Of a DNA stretch of 64,000 nucleotides, positions 23,877 through 35,446 are shown in pieces. Under the pieces are notes generated by a model. That model did no database searches. It was not told the DNA's origin and saw only the letters and a list, made by a program, of their open reading frames with translations. This DNA comes from Nemophila menziesii (taxonomy: Eukaryota > Streptophyta > Magnoliopsida > Boraginales > Hydrophyllaceae). The stretch's first letter is position 1; each line of letters opens with the position of its first letter. The position numbers and the translations under genes were made by a program. The stretch lies in contig JARWIR010000018.1 in NCBI GenBank assembly GCA_029959085.1, forward strand, positions 5,146,001-5,210,000. Reading direction: 5' to 3'.

Positions 23877-24170
23877 ATGGATAATCAACGGTTAGAGCTA
23901 GATTTTCCTAGTAAATTTGGAGTTCAACGCATTGTGATTTGTGTCCCAACCATTCAAGCCGTTAGATTCAAGCCTGGTCCTGATTTAATTAATCAATTCG
24001 CGAGCTATGGGAAATTTAATGGTGATACAAATAAAGATCTGGTCAGATCTGTTAAAAAATTCATGCAATTCTGTGATGCCTACATTAATGAAGGTGTTAC
24101 GAAAGAACAGATGTATTATTTAATGTTTCAATTTTTCTTGACCGGGAAAGCAAGCGATTGGTTAGATGAT
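23877..24170 (+). pseudogene. gag: gag, N-terminal part, outer element (split by nested insertion)
   Basis: Ninety-eight codons from ATG 23877 (MDNQRLELDFPSKFGVQRIV). It carries the first half of the retrotransposon gag domain, with the pattern VKKFMQFCDAYI...QMYYLMFQFFLTGKASDWL that is also seen in the complete element's gag (IQKFMQICNAYI...QVYYLMFQFFLTGCASDWY). Gag forms the particle that packages element RNA. The frame is interrupted exactly at the target site ATGAT. The downstream part at 35447 is in the same frame once one copy of the duplication is discounted, so gag was open when the nested element inserted. Confidence 0.85.
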
Positions 24171-25654
24171 TGGTGGGGCCTAGGGTGTGATAAAATGAGA
24201 TATAAAATATGTGCAAAAACACCCTAGAACTACACGGTTCTGCAAGTATACAGATCATATGCAAGTTTTAGATTGAGATTCGTTCCGCAGAGACTACGAA
24301 GGTTAGAGGAATCTTATGCAAATATCAAGTGTAAATACTGAAAGCTAGAACAACTAAACACAAAAAGTAAAGACAAATAAAGAATTTTGTTTGATTTTCT
24401 AATTAACTAAATTAAAACTAAGAATTAAAAGACAGAAAATAAATATGAAAGATAAGTGATATGAGAATAAAGCTTAAGTTATTAGCACGTAATCCCCACT
24501 AGTTTTGTCGTTCTAAACATGTAAGGGTGAATTATGTAGTATTTCCCTAATCGGTCCCAATATGCTATCGGTAGTTTAAAATAGGATTTACCTGTGTCAA
24601 TAAGGCTTCCTAAGCAAACTTTTCCTGTAATTGGTAAATAGTCACAAGAACTAAACCATAGTGATTATCTAGCTAGGTTGGGTTGTCAGATCATACCTAA
24701 TACTAGACGTTATGTGCTAAAAAAACATGTAATTAAACACCGTTGTCAATGGTATCCAAATTACTAGATGGTAATTCTATATGGCGGCCGTCCACAAGAA
24801 CACAGAATATAAATCCAAACACATAAACAGAGAATAAAAACTATAATTCTATTTAAAACATGAAATTCCCAAATTAGATAGATGTCAATCAAAACTAGGG
24901 TTCATACATATATGCTAAAACTCAAGCTAAAGAAAATTAGTTCATGAAAGAAAAGAAAGAAATTACAAAATTAAAGGTAGAAGAAGACATTGTTGATGAC
25001 AGCTCCTTCCGGACTTCTCTCTTGTGTTGTCCGCTTCCTCTTGGTTTAAGGTTTCACCAAGGATGATTTAAGAGTGTCAAGAGGCTGTATTTATAGTGTA
25101 TAGGTTGACCTAAATCGTTTTCTTGAAGGTAACAATAAGTAATGGGCTCCTAGCCCAACTCAAATTCGTAAGGAAAACACTGCTGGACCGTTTTGAGCAT
25201 ATCTTCTTCGTTACTGGTCGGTTTTTGCTCCATAAGATATCAAAAGAATCGCAACAGAATTATCTTGACCCTTTAGAAGGAAATTACCAAAATCGGCCTA
25301 TTTCTTAGGTAAAAACGCATATCTTTAGACGTGTATGCAGAATCCCAGATTTAGGCAGCTTTTCCTTTTCCATCTTTTTAGCCTTTGTTTCCTTTATCTC
25401 CAATTTCCATGCTAATTTCTTTCCATAAGTTGTTGTCTTTGACTTGGACTCTAATTAATCTCCATAATTATCTTTAAAGCTTCACACTAAATAAACAATT
25501 AAACCCAATATGCTCTAAAAATATTATGTTACTAAATCAAGACCCAAAATAGGAAAGTGCACTAAATTAAGCTAAAATCAACCTATAAACTAATAAATAA
25601 GCCTAAAATGATGTCTCATGAGCATATTTTATTATCACAAATGAGGAGACATCA
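24171..25654 (-). repeat. 3' LTR of inner element
   Basis: 1,484 bp, left copy on the plus strand (TGGTGGGGCC ... GAGACATCA), that is TGATGTCTCC...CCCCACCA in element sense. TATA motif complement at 25088-25096. Confidence 0.9.
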
Positions 25655-25669
25655 AGACCCCCAACTCAA
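25655..25669 (-). promoter_or_regulatory. Polypurine tract of inner element
   Basis: In element sense TTGAGTTGGGGGTCT immediately before the 3' LTR. Plus-strand synthesis would prime here. The outer element has the identical tract at 40383-40397. Confidence 0.8.
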
Positions 25670-27164
25670 AGTTGTATCGTCCCGATACAATAAAAGTAAA
25701 GAATAGTAGGGTAGTCAAAATAAACAAGAAGAAGTCGGATGAGAACAAGAACAGAGTATAATGAATGATCCTAGAGCATAAAAATCCAAAAAGTCTCATG
25801 TAGTAATGCTCAAGAAATAATTCACAAAGATGCTTAGTATACATGTAATCAACAATCCATAAATTCAAGTTAAGATTAATTTCGCAATACCAGAAGGAGA
25901 GGATGATAACTTAGTTCAGTTTAATGGCTATAGGTTGTTCATAGGTCCCAAATACAGCATCCAATGGTCCACTTACCTACTACCTAATAGATCAATTTTT
26001 TCTCCATCTAGTAGTTAGAAATCCTAAGGTCTTGGTTATAATTTGGCTTAAGGACGGGTGTGGTATATTTGGATAATGAAAAGTGAGCTTTTGGCTCTCT
26101 CCTCACTAGCCATCAACGAATCGCCCTAGAGCTTGAGTTTTCACTCAAAGATGTTCTCACTCAACTCAATTTATTGATGCTTTTGATGTACATCCCCAAT
26201 AATCCCAATTAAAACCTTTGATGATAATAAATCCACTTTGCCGGTCCGAATATATATTTTCTTTTTACATCAATTTTTTTCTTTTTTCTCTTTTTGATGT
26301 TGAGATATCACACTATTTTTTCGTATATATATTCTTTTTATGCCCTTGTTGGCAAAATTAGCTCGTAGCTTCTTTTTCATTCACTATTACCCCGGCAAAG
26401 GGTTACAATAATAACAATTCATCATCAATAAAAATCACAAAGATAATTCCCATATCCTAAAGTTCCCTAATTATGAAACCCACCACCCCAAACTCAAGCT
26501 CTAAAACGAGTTGTCTCAGGTTTTGCGATTCGAGTGCGGGTCATATAGATAAGTCCTAAAAACTAGGGTATGGATTATAATGTGTTTCAATAAAGGCTTT
26601 AGAAAGGCTCAGAGGGGCTAAGACGGATAAATAACAATAATATCAAGCAAAAGGGTGAGAAAGTGTAAAGGCTTCAAGTGTTTTATCATTAAAGAACTGT
26701 CTTAGTCATTTTTCTAACTACCGGATTTCGTTACGTTTTCATTATTAGTTCATAGACAAGTGGGTTTTCAACTAATTTTAAACCTCACGTTCTACACACC
26801 AAATAACTATTCCTAAGTTTCAACGTGATTTCTTAGCATTGCTCATTAACTTTCCTATACTTTATTTCCTGTTTTCATACATGCATCTAAACAAATTTGT
26901 TGCATCTTTCAAAAGCATACTACTTATTATCATTGACCTAATAAAATCATGCTCAAATAGGTACATTCAAGATATTCTATGCCTTAATTCAACCTAAAAT
27001 TTTTAAATTTTATGCAAAAACGAAAAGAAGATGAGGACAATGAATCCCCACCCCCAACTCAAAAGTGAGACGTGTCCCCACGACTCGAAAAAGACTCAAG
27101 AATGAAATAAAATTTAAAATTAAACTAACTAAACTACCTAATGCATACAAGCTATTGAGAAAAA
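25670..27164 (-). other. 3' noncoding region of inner element
   Basis: About 1.5 kb without a credible gene. It contains a second copy of the purine tract core (27050-27062) about 1.4 kb before the 3' LTR, and long stretches shared with the array units and with 38870-40380 of the outer element. Several open frames here are chance frames. Confidence 0.6.
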
Positions 27165-27626
27165 TTAGAATGACCTACCTGGTTGGCCATAGAGATCCAT
27201 CATATCATCCTCGTCATCTGAAGGATCGGTATAACTATCAACCTCCTTAACCATGGTCAAATCTACTACTTGTGACTCCAACTGCATGATTTCTATCCAA
27301 AGGTCTTTGTTATCTTCACGTAATATTTCAACTTCGTTCTGTAACTTGAGAGCCCAAGGAGGAAGATCATAAACAATTTCAGAGGAAGAGGTAGAAGAAC
27401 CTTGGTCTTCGATTTTTATTTTCTGCAAAGGCCTCCTTGATGGTATGGACATTCTAGCAGTTAATCTCTTCTTTGGTAGTGGTTGTTCAGGTGCCTTTTC
27501 TTTTTATTCTTCAAAAGCCTCATCAAGATTCATGGGTTTTTCAATGGTGGCTCCAGGCAATTTCTTATTCTTCCCAAGGATTGAGCACTTTCTCTTGTAT
27601 TCCATAGCTTCAGATCTGTTAGTCAT
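27165..27626 (-). pseudogene. 3' accessory ORF of inner element
   Basis: Small ORF downstream of pol in the same sense. It starts at ATG 27626 (MTNRSEAMEYKRKCSILGKN), has one in-frame stop at 27504-27506, and continues to 27165 through SIPSRRPLQKIKIEDQ, a helical leucine-bearing stretch (ALKLQNEVEILREDNKDL) and an acidic tail (DPSDDEDDMMDLYGQ). Length without the stop would be about 153 codons. The predicted helix may form a coiled coil. Homologous but broken copies occur in all four complete array units, which supports it as a real element gene. I do not know its function; Athila elements are known to carry extra sequence between pol and the 3' LTR. Confidence 0.55.
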
Positions 27627-27989
27627 GCTTGTTTCACCCACAACTCAAGTTATACCAAGGATGGATTAAAAGTTTAAGGAAAATTTGGTGTAGCTTGATG
27701 TTGTTGCTTGGAATTGGTGAAAGAGAAAGGTTTGTTGATTGATCTTGGAAGAAATATTTAAAGCTTGATGAATTTGATGGTGTTTTGATGGTGTAGTGTG
27801 ATGAAATTGATGAAGAATTTTGTGTTTATGGAAGATGTAGGAGAGGATTTGATGAGTTGTTGTGTTAATTGTGGAGGTTTGCACAAGCTTTAAGATGTAT
27901 ATATAGGGTTTGGGTCTGAAAAATTCGTGTATGGAAGGCTAGGGTTAATCTCATAAGGTAAGAATTTGATTAGGAAAAGAATTCCTTCA

Positions 27990-28370
27990 CAAACCGCCTC
28001 CCTGCGGTGTACCGGACCAGACGTGCGGTGTACCGCACCTAACAGCTCTTGAAATTTTTGGTTTCTGGATTGCACCCGTGCTAGCACCCCGTGGCACGTG
28101 TTTTGTGCCTGCGGACCATGGGTGCGGTGTAGGGGGTAGTCCGCGCCTACTCCGTCAAAAAACCCGTGGTACCCGACCCCGTGGCACGCTTTTTGGGCGT
28201 GCAGACCAGGGTCCGGTGTACCGCGCCTATCGGGTCGATTTTTTTCTTCTTTCTGGATGAAACCCGTGGTGCCCGACCCGTGGTACGGGTTTTCTGGGCA
28301 CGGTGCATCCCTGCGGACCATGGGGTAGTACGCGGGGGTAGTCCGCGCGAAGCTTAGAATTTCTCCAGAT
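27990..28370. repeat. GC-rich palindrome block of inner element
   Basis: About 380 bp, strikingly GC-rich compared with its surroundings, with GCGGTGTACCG, CCGGTGTACCGCGCC and repeated CCGTGGTAC/CCCGTGGCACG motifs. It lies between integrase and the accessory ORF, as in the outer element and the array. Open frames across it on either strand look like by-products of base composition. Confidence 0.6.
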
Positions 28371-28576
28371 TTTTTCTTTTGACCCCAAACTCGTTTCCTG
28401 CACAATAACACACTACCTTTCTCTCCTATTAGCTTGTAAACACAATTAAAAATATACACTAACTTAAAATTATACACTACAAAGCAAAAACAACTAATCT
28501 AAAAAGCAATTAAAACAAGGGGTGTCTCCCAAGAGCACTTTTGTTTAACGTCTTTGAGTTAGACGTGTACCTCAGG

Positions 28577-29722
28577 CTAAGCGCATTCAACGAGAAGGAT
28601 TGTCTCACCTCGCCCAAAGTCCTTACTGTCATAGTATCTCTTCAAACGCTGGCCATTCACCATGAATGTCCGTTGCTCGGCTGGATTTTCAATCTCAATC
28701 GCTCCATGCGGTGTGACTTTGGTAACAATGTAAGGTCCTCCCCAACGGGATTTAAGCTTTCCTGGGTAATTCGAAAATCGAGAGTTGTATAATAAAACCT
28801 TTTGTCCTATCTCGAAATGCTTTGGACGGAGACGTTTATCATGCCATCGCTTTGTTTTCTCCTTATAGAGGCGTGAATTTTCATAGGCAAGATAACGAAA
28901 CTCCTCCAACTCGTTCAACTGCATCATCCTTTGCTTCCCGGCCAAGTCTGGGTCTAGATTCAGAGTTTTAATAGCCCAGTAGGCTCGAGCTTCAAGTTCA
29001 ATCGGTAGATGACACGCTTTGCCGTAGACCATGCGATATGGAGATGCCCCAACTGGTGTTTTAGATGCTGTTCTGTAGGCCCAGAGAGCATCATCTAGCT
29101 TTAACGACCAATCTTTCCTCGATTTACTCACGGTCTTTTCAAGAATAGATTTGATTTCCCGGTTGGAAACTTCAGCTTGACCGTTAGTTTGTGGGTGATA
29201 ACCGGTTGAAGTACGGTGTTTCACTCCAAACTTCTGAAGAAAATTTCTCAGAGGAGCATTAAGAAAATGGGTTCCTTTATCACTAATTAGCACTCGTGGC
29301 GTACCATGTCTTGAAAATATGTTTGTTTTTAAGAACTTGATCACAGTTTGCGCATCGTTCTTTGGTGTTGCCACTGCTTCTACCCACTTTGACACATAAT
29401 CTACCGCAAGCAAAATATAAAGATTTCCATAGGAAGTGATTATAGGTCCCATGAAATCTATTCCCCATACATCAAAGATTTCGACTTCAAGAATATTGTT
29501 AAGCGGCATCGCATCTCTTTTTGATTTATTACCAGTGTGCTGGCATCTGTGACATGACTGGACAAAACGATGACAATCTTTTTGTATGGTTGGCCAATAG
29601 AACCCGGATTGAAGAATTTTAGCTGCGGTTCTATCGCCTTTAAAGTGACCTCCATAAGGTGAACTATGACAACTTTCAATGATTTTCTCCATTTCACCTT
29701 CATGCACGCATCTTCTAACCAC
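28577..29722 (-). pseudogene. pol: Integrase domain of pol, inner element
   Basis: Minus-strand integrase in the same frame as gag and RT, separated from RNase H by a stop at 29777-29779. Visible features in order: the zinc-binding region ending SCHRCQHTG (about residues 55-65), the catalytic DDE set in [17 protein letters not shown] and [15 protein letters not shown], the Athila/Tat-type [20 protein letters not shown], and a C-terminal strand region ([15 protein letters not shown]). There is no chromodomain. Integrase inserts the cDNA into the host genome. The ATG at 29722 is only the first methionine after the stop, so it is not a true start. Confidence 0.85.
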
Positions 29723-29776
29723 TTGGTCACTGCAAATCTTCCAGAGGTATGGTTCATCCCAATAATACTGTTTGGC

Positions 29777-31231
29777 CTAGTGATTCAATCTTTGTCTTTG
29801 TTGTGGGTGGAAATCTTTGGGAAAGACACCACTCACAATGAGGTTGACTAGATCTGCATACCATGGCACAAAAGCACGTTTAATAGCAAAAAGTTGTTCA
29901 TCAGGGAATAACTCTTTAACCAATAATGGTTCTTTGTTCGTATCAGATCCTTCGAGCCTTGATAAATGATCAGCAACTTGATTCTCGCATCCCTTTCGGT
30001 CTCGGATGTCTATGTCGAATTCTTGAAGCAATAGTACCCATCTAATAAGACGCGGCTTAGCGTCCTTTTTCTCCATGAGGTACCTGATAGCTGAATGGTC
30101 CGTGTATACAATAGTCTTCTTCCCAACCAGATAGGGACGAAATTTATCGAAAGCATAAACCACGGCCAACATCTCTTTCTCCGTTACTGTATAATTCATC
30201 TGGGCAGCGTTGAAAGTCTTACTTGCATAATAAATCGTGTGGAAAATCTTGTCTTTCCTCTGTCCCAACACAACACCCATAGCGTGATCACGAGCATCGC
30301 ACATAAGTTCAAACGGAGCTTTCCAATCAGGAGGTATAACAATAGGTGTAGAGATCAGTTTTTCCTTAATCGTCAAAAACGCTTGATGACATTCTTCCGT
30401 AAAATTAAAAGGAGTATCCTTTTCAAGTAAAGAGCAAAGCGGTTTGGCGATCTTGGAGAAATCTTTAATAAATCTTCGATAAAATCCTGCGTGACCCAAG
30501 AAACTCCTCACTCCTTTAACAGAAACTGGAGGTGGTAGTGTTTTGATAACCTCAATTTTAGCACGATCAACCTCCATCCCTGCCTTTGAAACTTTATGTC
30601 CCAGCACAATTCCCTCTTGAACCATGAAGTGGCATTTTTCCCAATTAAGCACAAGATCTTTTTCTCTACATCTCACAAAGACTTTCTCAAGATTATTCAA
30701 ACAATCGTCAAAACTATCTCCAAACACCGAAAAATCATCCATAAAAACCTCCAAATATTTATCAATCATGTCCCAAAATATCGCCATCATGCACCTCTGG
30801 AACGTGGCAGGTGCATTGCATAAACCAAACGGCATTCTTCTATAAGCAAAAGTACCAAACGGACATGTAAAAGTTGTTTTGTGTTGATCGAGGGGATCCA
30901 CACAAATCTGATTATAACCCGAATATCCGTCAAGGAAACAATAATATTCTCTCCCTGCAAGTTTGTCTAGCATCTGATCAATGAATGGTAGTGGGAAGTG
31001 ATCTTTCTTGGTTGCTTTGTTCAGTCTTCGGTAATCCATGCACACTCGCCACCCGACAACTGGTCTTGATGGTATGGCTTCGCCTTGATCATTAAGGATG
31101 GTAGTGATACCTCTTTTCTTTAGAACACATTGCACTGGACTAAACCAATCACTGCTTGCAATCGGATAGATAATTCCTGCGTCTAACAACTTGATAACTT
31201 CCTTCCTCACTACTTCCTTCATAGCTGGCAT
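29777..31231 (-). pseudogene. pol: Reverse transcriptase and RNase H domains of pol, inner element
   Basis: 484 open codons on the minus strand. RT motifs in order: [36 protein letters not shown], the [14 protein letters not shown] region and the catalytic FMDDF (a variant of YxDD) near residue 165, then [12 protein letters not shown] and the [12 protein letters not shown] thumb. RNase H follows, with its acidic residues in [32 protein letters not shown] and [10 protein letters not shown]. It makes cDNA from element RNA and removes the RNA strand. A stop at 31331-31333 precedes it and another at 29777-29779 follows it, both in the gag-pol frame, so this copy is not expected to give a full polyprotein. 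Confidence 0.88.
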
Positions 31232-31330
31232 GAGTCTTCTTTGTCCCTCTATAGATCGCCCACCTTCGTTCTCAAGAATGATTTTGTGCTTGCAAACGGA
31301 ATGACTAATTCCCTTGATGTCGGCAATAGT

Positions 31331-32191
31331 CTATCCAATTGCTTCTTTGTTTGCGCGAAGTACTTGAAGTAGCTTCTCCTCTTGAGGACCTGAAAGGTTA
31401 GCAGAAATAATAACACGCAAAGTTTTGTTCGTACCTAGATATGCATAGCGTAGATGATCTGGGAGTGGTTTTTCTTCGAGAACAGGTGGGCATATTATAG
31501 ATGGTTGTTTCATTGGTTCAATGTCACCTGGTTCTCGAAGCAGTTCTCGCACGTTTAATGCAGCAACATCTTCAAGGGGAATCTCGAGTTCCTTTTGTGT
31601 TTCAAGTGTTAAGGCTTTGTCAAGATCATCATCTAAGCTTGATTCATTGAAGACTTCTTGCGCAATTTTTCCGATGACATCTACTTTGAAGCACTCATCT
31701 TTTGCTTTAGGAAATTTCATAGCCTGAAACACATTAAATCGTATTTGTTCGCCTTGTACTCTCATGGTCAACTCACCATTCTCAACATCAATTAGTGTAC
31801 GGCCCGTGGCTAAGAATGGTCTACCCAAAATGATGGGGACATTCTTATCCGCGTCGTAGTCAAGGATAATAAAATCACAAGGAAAAATAAAAGAGCCAGC
31901 TTTAACTAAAACATCTTCAATTTTACCTATTGGTCGTGAGAGGGAGCGATCCGCCATTTGTAATACCACAGATGTGGGTACTACTTCTCTGATATTAAGC
32001 TTCTCGAACAGAGATCTAGGCATGAGATTGATGCTTGCGCCTAAATCACATAATGCTTTCCCGGTCCAACTATCTCCAATGCCAATAGGAATTGTAAAAC
32101 TTCCGGGATCTTCTAGTTTCGGTGGTAACTCACTTTGACATATAGCACTGCACTCCCTAGGTAATCCAATTAGTTCCCCAATCTCTATACT
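31331..32191 (-). pseudogene. pol: Aspartic protease region of pol, inner element
   Basis: Continues the gag frame after the stop at 32192-32194 and is open to the stop at 31331-31333. The active-site region reads ALCDLGASINLMP, with DLGAS in place of the usual D[S/T]G, as is normal for Athila-type proteases. The flap and C-terminal part follow (FIILDYDADKNVPIILGRPF and LATGRTLIDVENGELTMRV). The protease cleaves the polyprotein during particle maturation. The first ATG in this stretch, at 32023, lies after the active site and is not a start. Confidence 0.8.
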
Positions 32192-33835
32192 TCACTTGTT
32201 GGAGAGAATGTCTTTCATGAATTTCATGTAGGTTGGCATCCTCTTGAGAGCTTCAACGAGGGGTATATTAACTTCCAATTTCTTCAACATGTCAATGAAC
32301 TTCTTGAATTCCAGGTCATTGTCCTTCTTTCTGACACGTGAAGGGTATGGTGGTGGAGGGCGTGTATTGAGTTCCACTGGTTTTCTTGTCTTTTCAGGTG
32401 TCTCGGCTTGGACACTCTTTGGTTTAACTACCTCCTCAACTGTATCTTTGATTATTTCTTCCCCCCTTTGTTTTGGATCAGGGATTGGTTCTTGTTCTGG
32501 TTCTGGTTCTGGTCGTGGTGGAGGTAGTTGTTTTCCACTTCGCAATTCAACTGCATGGCAAGAATCATCTCTAGGAGCAATAGTATCACTTGGGAGTTGC
32601 CCTTTCGGCCTAGTTTGTAATGTACTCGCCATCTGTGAAATAGTATGCTCTAGTTGCTTGATAATCTTCTCTGGGGTTTGAACTTTCTGTTGGCTATGCC
32701 TCATTTTCTTCTCAACCGTTTGCATTAATTTAGCCATACTCGAACTTAAGCTCTGGAGTTGTTCTTGTTTTGTCAATTGCATCGATTGTTTAGGTGGATC
32801 TTTCTTTGGTTCTTGACAAATTCTCTTAATAATGGGTGTCTTTTTCTGAATAGGTTGTGGTGGATTATAAGATTGAGGTTGGGGTTCATGATAAGTCTCT
32901 TGCTTTCTGACCCAACTATTTTGTTGTGGAGGTTGTTGATAATTAGTGCAGCTTTCTTGAGGATTAGTATAACTATTAGAATAATAGTTATCTTGAGGAT
33001 AGGTAACGGAAGCTACTGCTGGATTATTCATACACCCTTCCCACACGTGATTTCTTGATCCACAACCAGGACACGAAGGGATTGCACGTACTGTATTCAC
33101 CTGAGCAATTGTTCGGGCTTGTTCTTGTAGTTCTTCGAGTTGTTTCGCCAATTCTTTAAGCTTCAGAGATTCTGAATTGTCTTCTTTTACTGCTCTCTTT
33201 GGCCAACTTCTCTCGTTCTCAAGAATTCTTTCCATCCCCAACTCAGCATCTTCAGGATCTAGCAACACAAAACCTGTGTTTCCTAACGAATCTGCTTTCT
33301 CTTTTGATTTTTCATTAAGGCCTCCATAAAACAAGGTTAAATAATATTCCGGCGAGGATCTATGATAAGGACATCTCGCCTTTTGTTCTGTAAATCGTAA
33401 CCATGCTTCACCTAAACTCTCTTCCTCTTTCCGCATAAATTGTTCAAGCTCCAACATATCTTTTAAACGTCTACTAACCGGGTAGAAACGGTCTAGGAAT
33501 CTTGCTTGAAGCTTGTCCCAATCTGGAATAACATGAGGGTATTGGGTATCATACCAATCGCTTGCACATCCGGTCAAGAAGAACTGGAACATCAGGTAAT
33601 ATACTTGCTCCCTAGTAACTCCTCTTACGATATAAGCATTACAGATCTGCATGAATTTCTGAATATATCGGATCGGATCTTGATGTGCAACTCCGCTGAA
33701 TAATCCATGAGATGCAAACTGAGTTAGCATCCCAGGATCAGGTTTAAATTTTGCGGCTTGGATTTCTGGAGCGCGAATTCCTCGTGGCTCCACTCTGAAC
33801 TCGATGGGTAGCTCAAGTCTCCTTGGGTTCTCCAT
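32192..33835 (-). pseudogene. gag: gag of inner element
   Basis: 547 codons from ATG 33835 (MENPRRLELPIEFRVEPRGI), 101 bases after the primer binding site, so the start is well placed. The retrotransposon gag domain covers about residues 50-200 (IQKFMQICNAYI, YYLMFQFFLTGCASDWYD, WDKLQARFLDRFYP). A CCHC zinc knuckle of the form CX2CX4HX4C (CPGCGSRNHVWEGC) is at about residues 253-266, followed by a Gln/Asn/Pro-rich linker and a Glu-Pro repeat. It ends at a TGA, beyond which the protease continues in the same frame. Gag packages element RNA. Athila elements usually have one gag-pol frame, so this TGA is more likely a mutation than a true gene end. Confidence 0.85.
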
Positions 33836-33936
33836 CTGTAACTAAATCTGAAAAACAAAAACTAAAAACAAAAGCGTAAAATAGAACTAACTAAAAATAA
33901 AAGCACAAGATATAAGCACAAGGACTAACGATGTAG

Positions 33937-33954
33937 TCCCCGGCAGCGGCGCCA
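33937..33954 (-). promoter_or_regulatory. Primer binding site, tRNA-Asp type (inner element)
   Basis: In element sense TGGCGCCGCTGCCGGGGA, six bases after the 5' LTR, a near-perfect complement to plant tRNA-Asp. Confidence 0.85.
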
Positions 33955-33960
33955 AAAACT

Positions 33961-35441
33961 TGGTGGGGCCTCGGATGTGATAAAATAAGATATAAAATAA
34001 GTGCAAAAACACCCTAGAACTACACGGCTCTGCAAGTATACAGATCGTATGCAAGTTTTAGATTGAGATTCGTTCCGCAGAGACTACGAAGGTTAGAGGA
34101 ATCTTATGCAAATATCAAGTGTAAATACTGAAAGCTAGAACAACTAAACACAAAAAGTAAAGACAAATAAAGAATTTTGTTTGATTTTCTAATTAACTAA
34201 ATTAAAACTAAGAATTAAAAGACAGAAAATAAATATGAAAGAGAAGTGATATGAGAATAGAGCTTAAGTTATTAGCATGTAATCCCCACTAGTTTTGCCG
34301 TTCTAAACATGTAAGGGTGAATTATGTAGTATTTCCCTAATCGGTCCCAATATGCTATTGGTAGTTTAAAATAGGATTTACCTGTGTCAATAAGGCTTCC
34401 TAAGCAAACTTTTCCTGTAATTGGTAAATAGTCACAAGAACTAAACCATAGTGATTATCTAGCTAGGTTGGGTTGTCAGATCATACCTAATACTAGACGT
34501 TATGTGCTAAACATGTAATTAAACACCGTTGTCAATGGTATCCTAATTACTAGATGGTAATTCTATATGGCGGCCGTCCACAAGAACACATAATATAAAT
34601 CCAAACACATAAACAGAGAATAAAAACTATAATTCTATTTAAAACATGAAATTCCCAAATTAGATAGATGTCAATCAAAACTAGGGTTCATACAGATATG
34701 CTAAAACTCAAGCTAAAGAAAATTAGTTCATGAAAGAAAAGAAAGAAATTACAAAAATTAAAGGTAGAAGAAGACATTGTTGATGACAGCTCCTTCCAGA
34801 CTTCTCTCTTGTGTTGTCAGCTTCCTCTTGGTTTAAGGTTTCACCAAGGATGATTTAAGAATGTCAAGAGGCTGTATTTATAGTGTATAGGTTGACCTAA
34901 ATCGTTTTCTTGAAGGTAACTCTAAGTAATGGGCTCCTAGCCCAACTCAAATTCGTAAGGAAAACACTGCTGGACCGTTTTGAGCATATCTTCTTCTTTA
35001 TTGGTCGGTTTTTGCTCCATAAGATACCAAAAGAATCGCAACAGAATTATCTTGACCCTGTAGAAGGAAATTACCAAAATCGGCCTATTTCTTAGGTAAA
35101 AACGCATATCTTTAGACATGTATGCAGAATCCCAGATTTAGGCAGATTTTCCTTTTCCATCTTTTTAGCCTTTGTTTCCTTTATCTCCAATTTCCATGCT
35201 AATCTCTTTCCATAAGTTGTTGTCTTTGACTTGGACTCTAATTAATCTCCATAATTATCTTTAAAGCTTCACACTAAATAAACAACTAAACCCAATATGC
35301 TCTAAAAATATTATGTTACTAAATCAAGACCCAAAATAGGAAAGTGCACTAAATTAAGCTAAAATCAACCTATAAACTAATAAATAAGCCTAAAATGATG
35401 TCTCATGAGCATATTTTACTATCACAAATGAGGAGACATCA
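33961..35441 (-). repeat. 5' LTR of inner element
   Basis: 1,481 bp, right copy on the plus strand. TATA motif complement at 34875-34883. It shares long blocks with the LTRs of the outer element, including the segment that the outer 3' LTR has lost. Confidence 0.9.
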
Positions 35442-35446
35442 ATGAT
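35442..35446 (+). repeat. Target-site duplication ATGAT, right copy
   Basis: Matches 24166-24170 on the other side of the inner element. It lies within the gag frame of the outer element. Confidence 0.9.

Larger units (their letters stand above)
24171..35441 (-). mobile_element. Structurally complete Athila-type LTR retrotransposon (inner element)
   Basis: 11.27 kb, minus strand, inserted antisense in the gag of the outer element with target duplication ATGAT (24166-24170 and 35442-35446). It has two LTRs of about 1.48 kb, a primer binding site, one long gag-protease-RT-RNase H-integrase frame with three stops, a GC palindrome block, an accessory ORF with one stop, and a purine tract. By hand count the LTRs differ at about 28 positions (about 2%). 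It shares LTR termini, primer site and purine tract with the outer element, so the two belong to related families. Confidence 0.92.

Noticed and set aside
27890..28477. 195-codon open frame across the GC-rich block (minus strand)
   Set aside because: It lies over low-complexity palindromic sequence and has overlapping open frames on the opposite strand and no homologue among the other elements. It is best explained by base composition.
30095..30845. Plus-strand open frames opposite the reverse transcriptase
   Set aside because: They are antisense shadows of a well-supported RT-RNase H frame on the minus strand.
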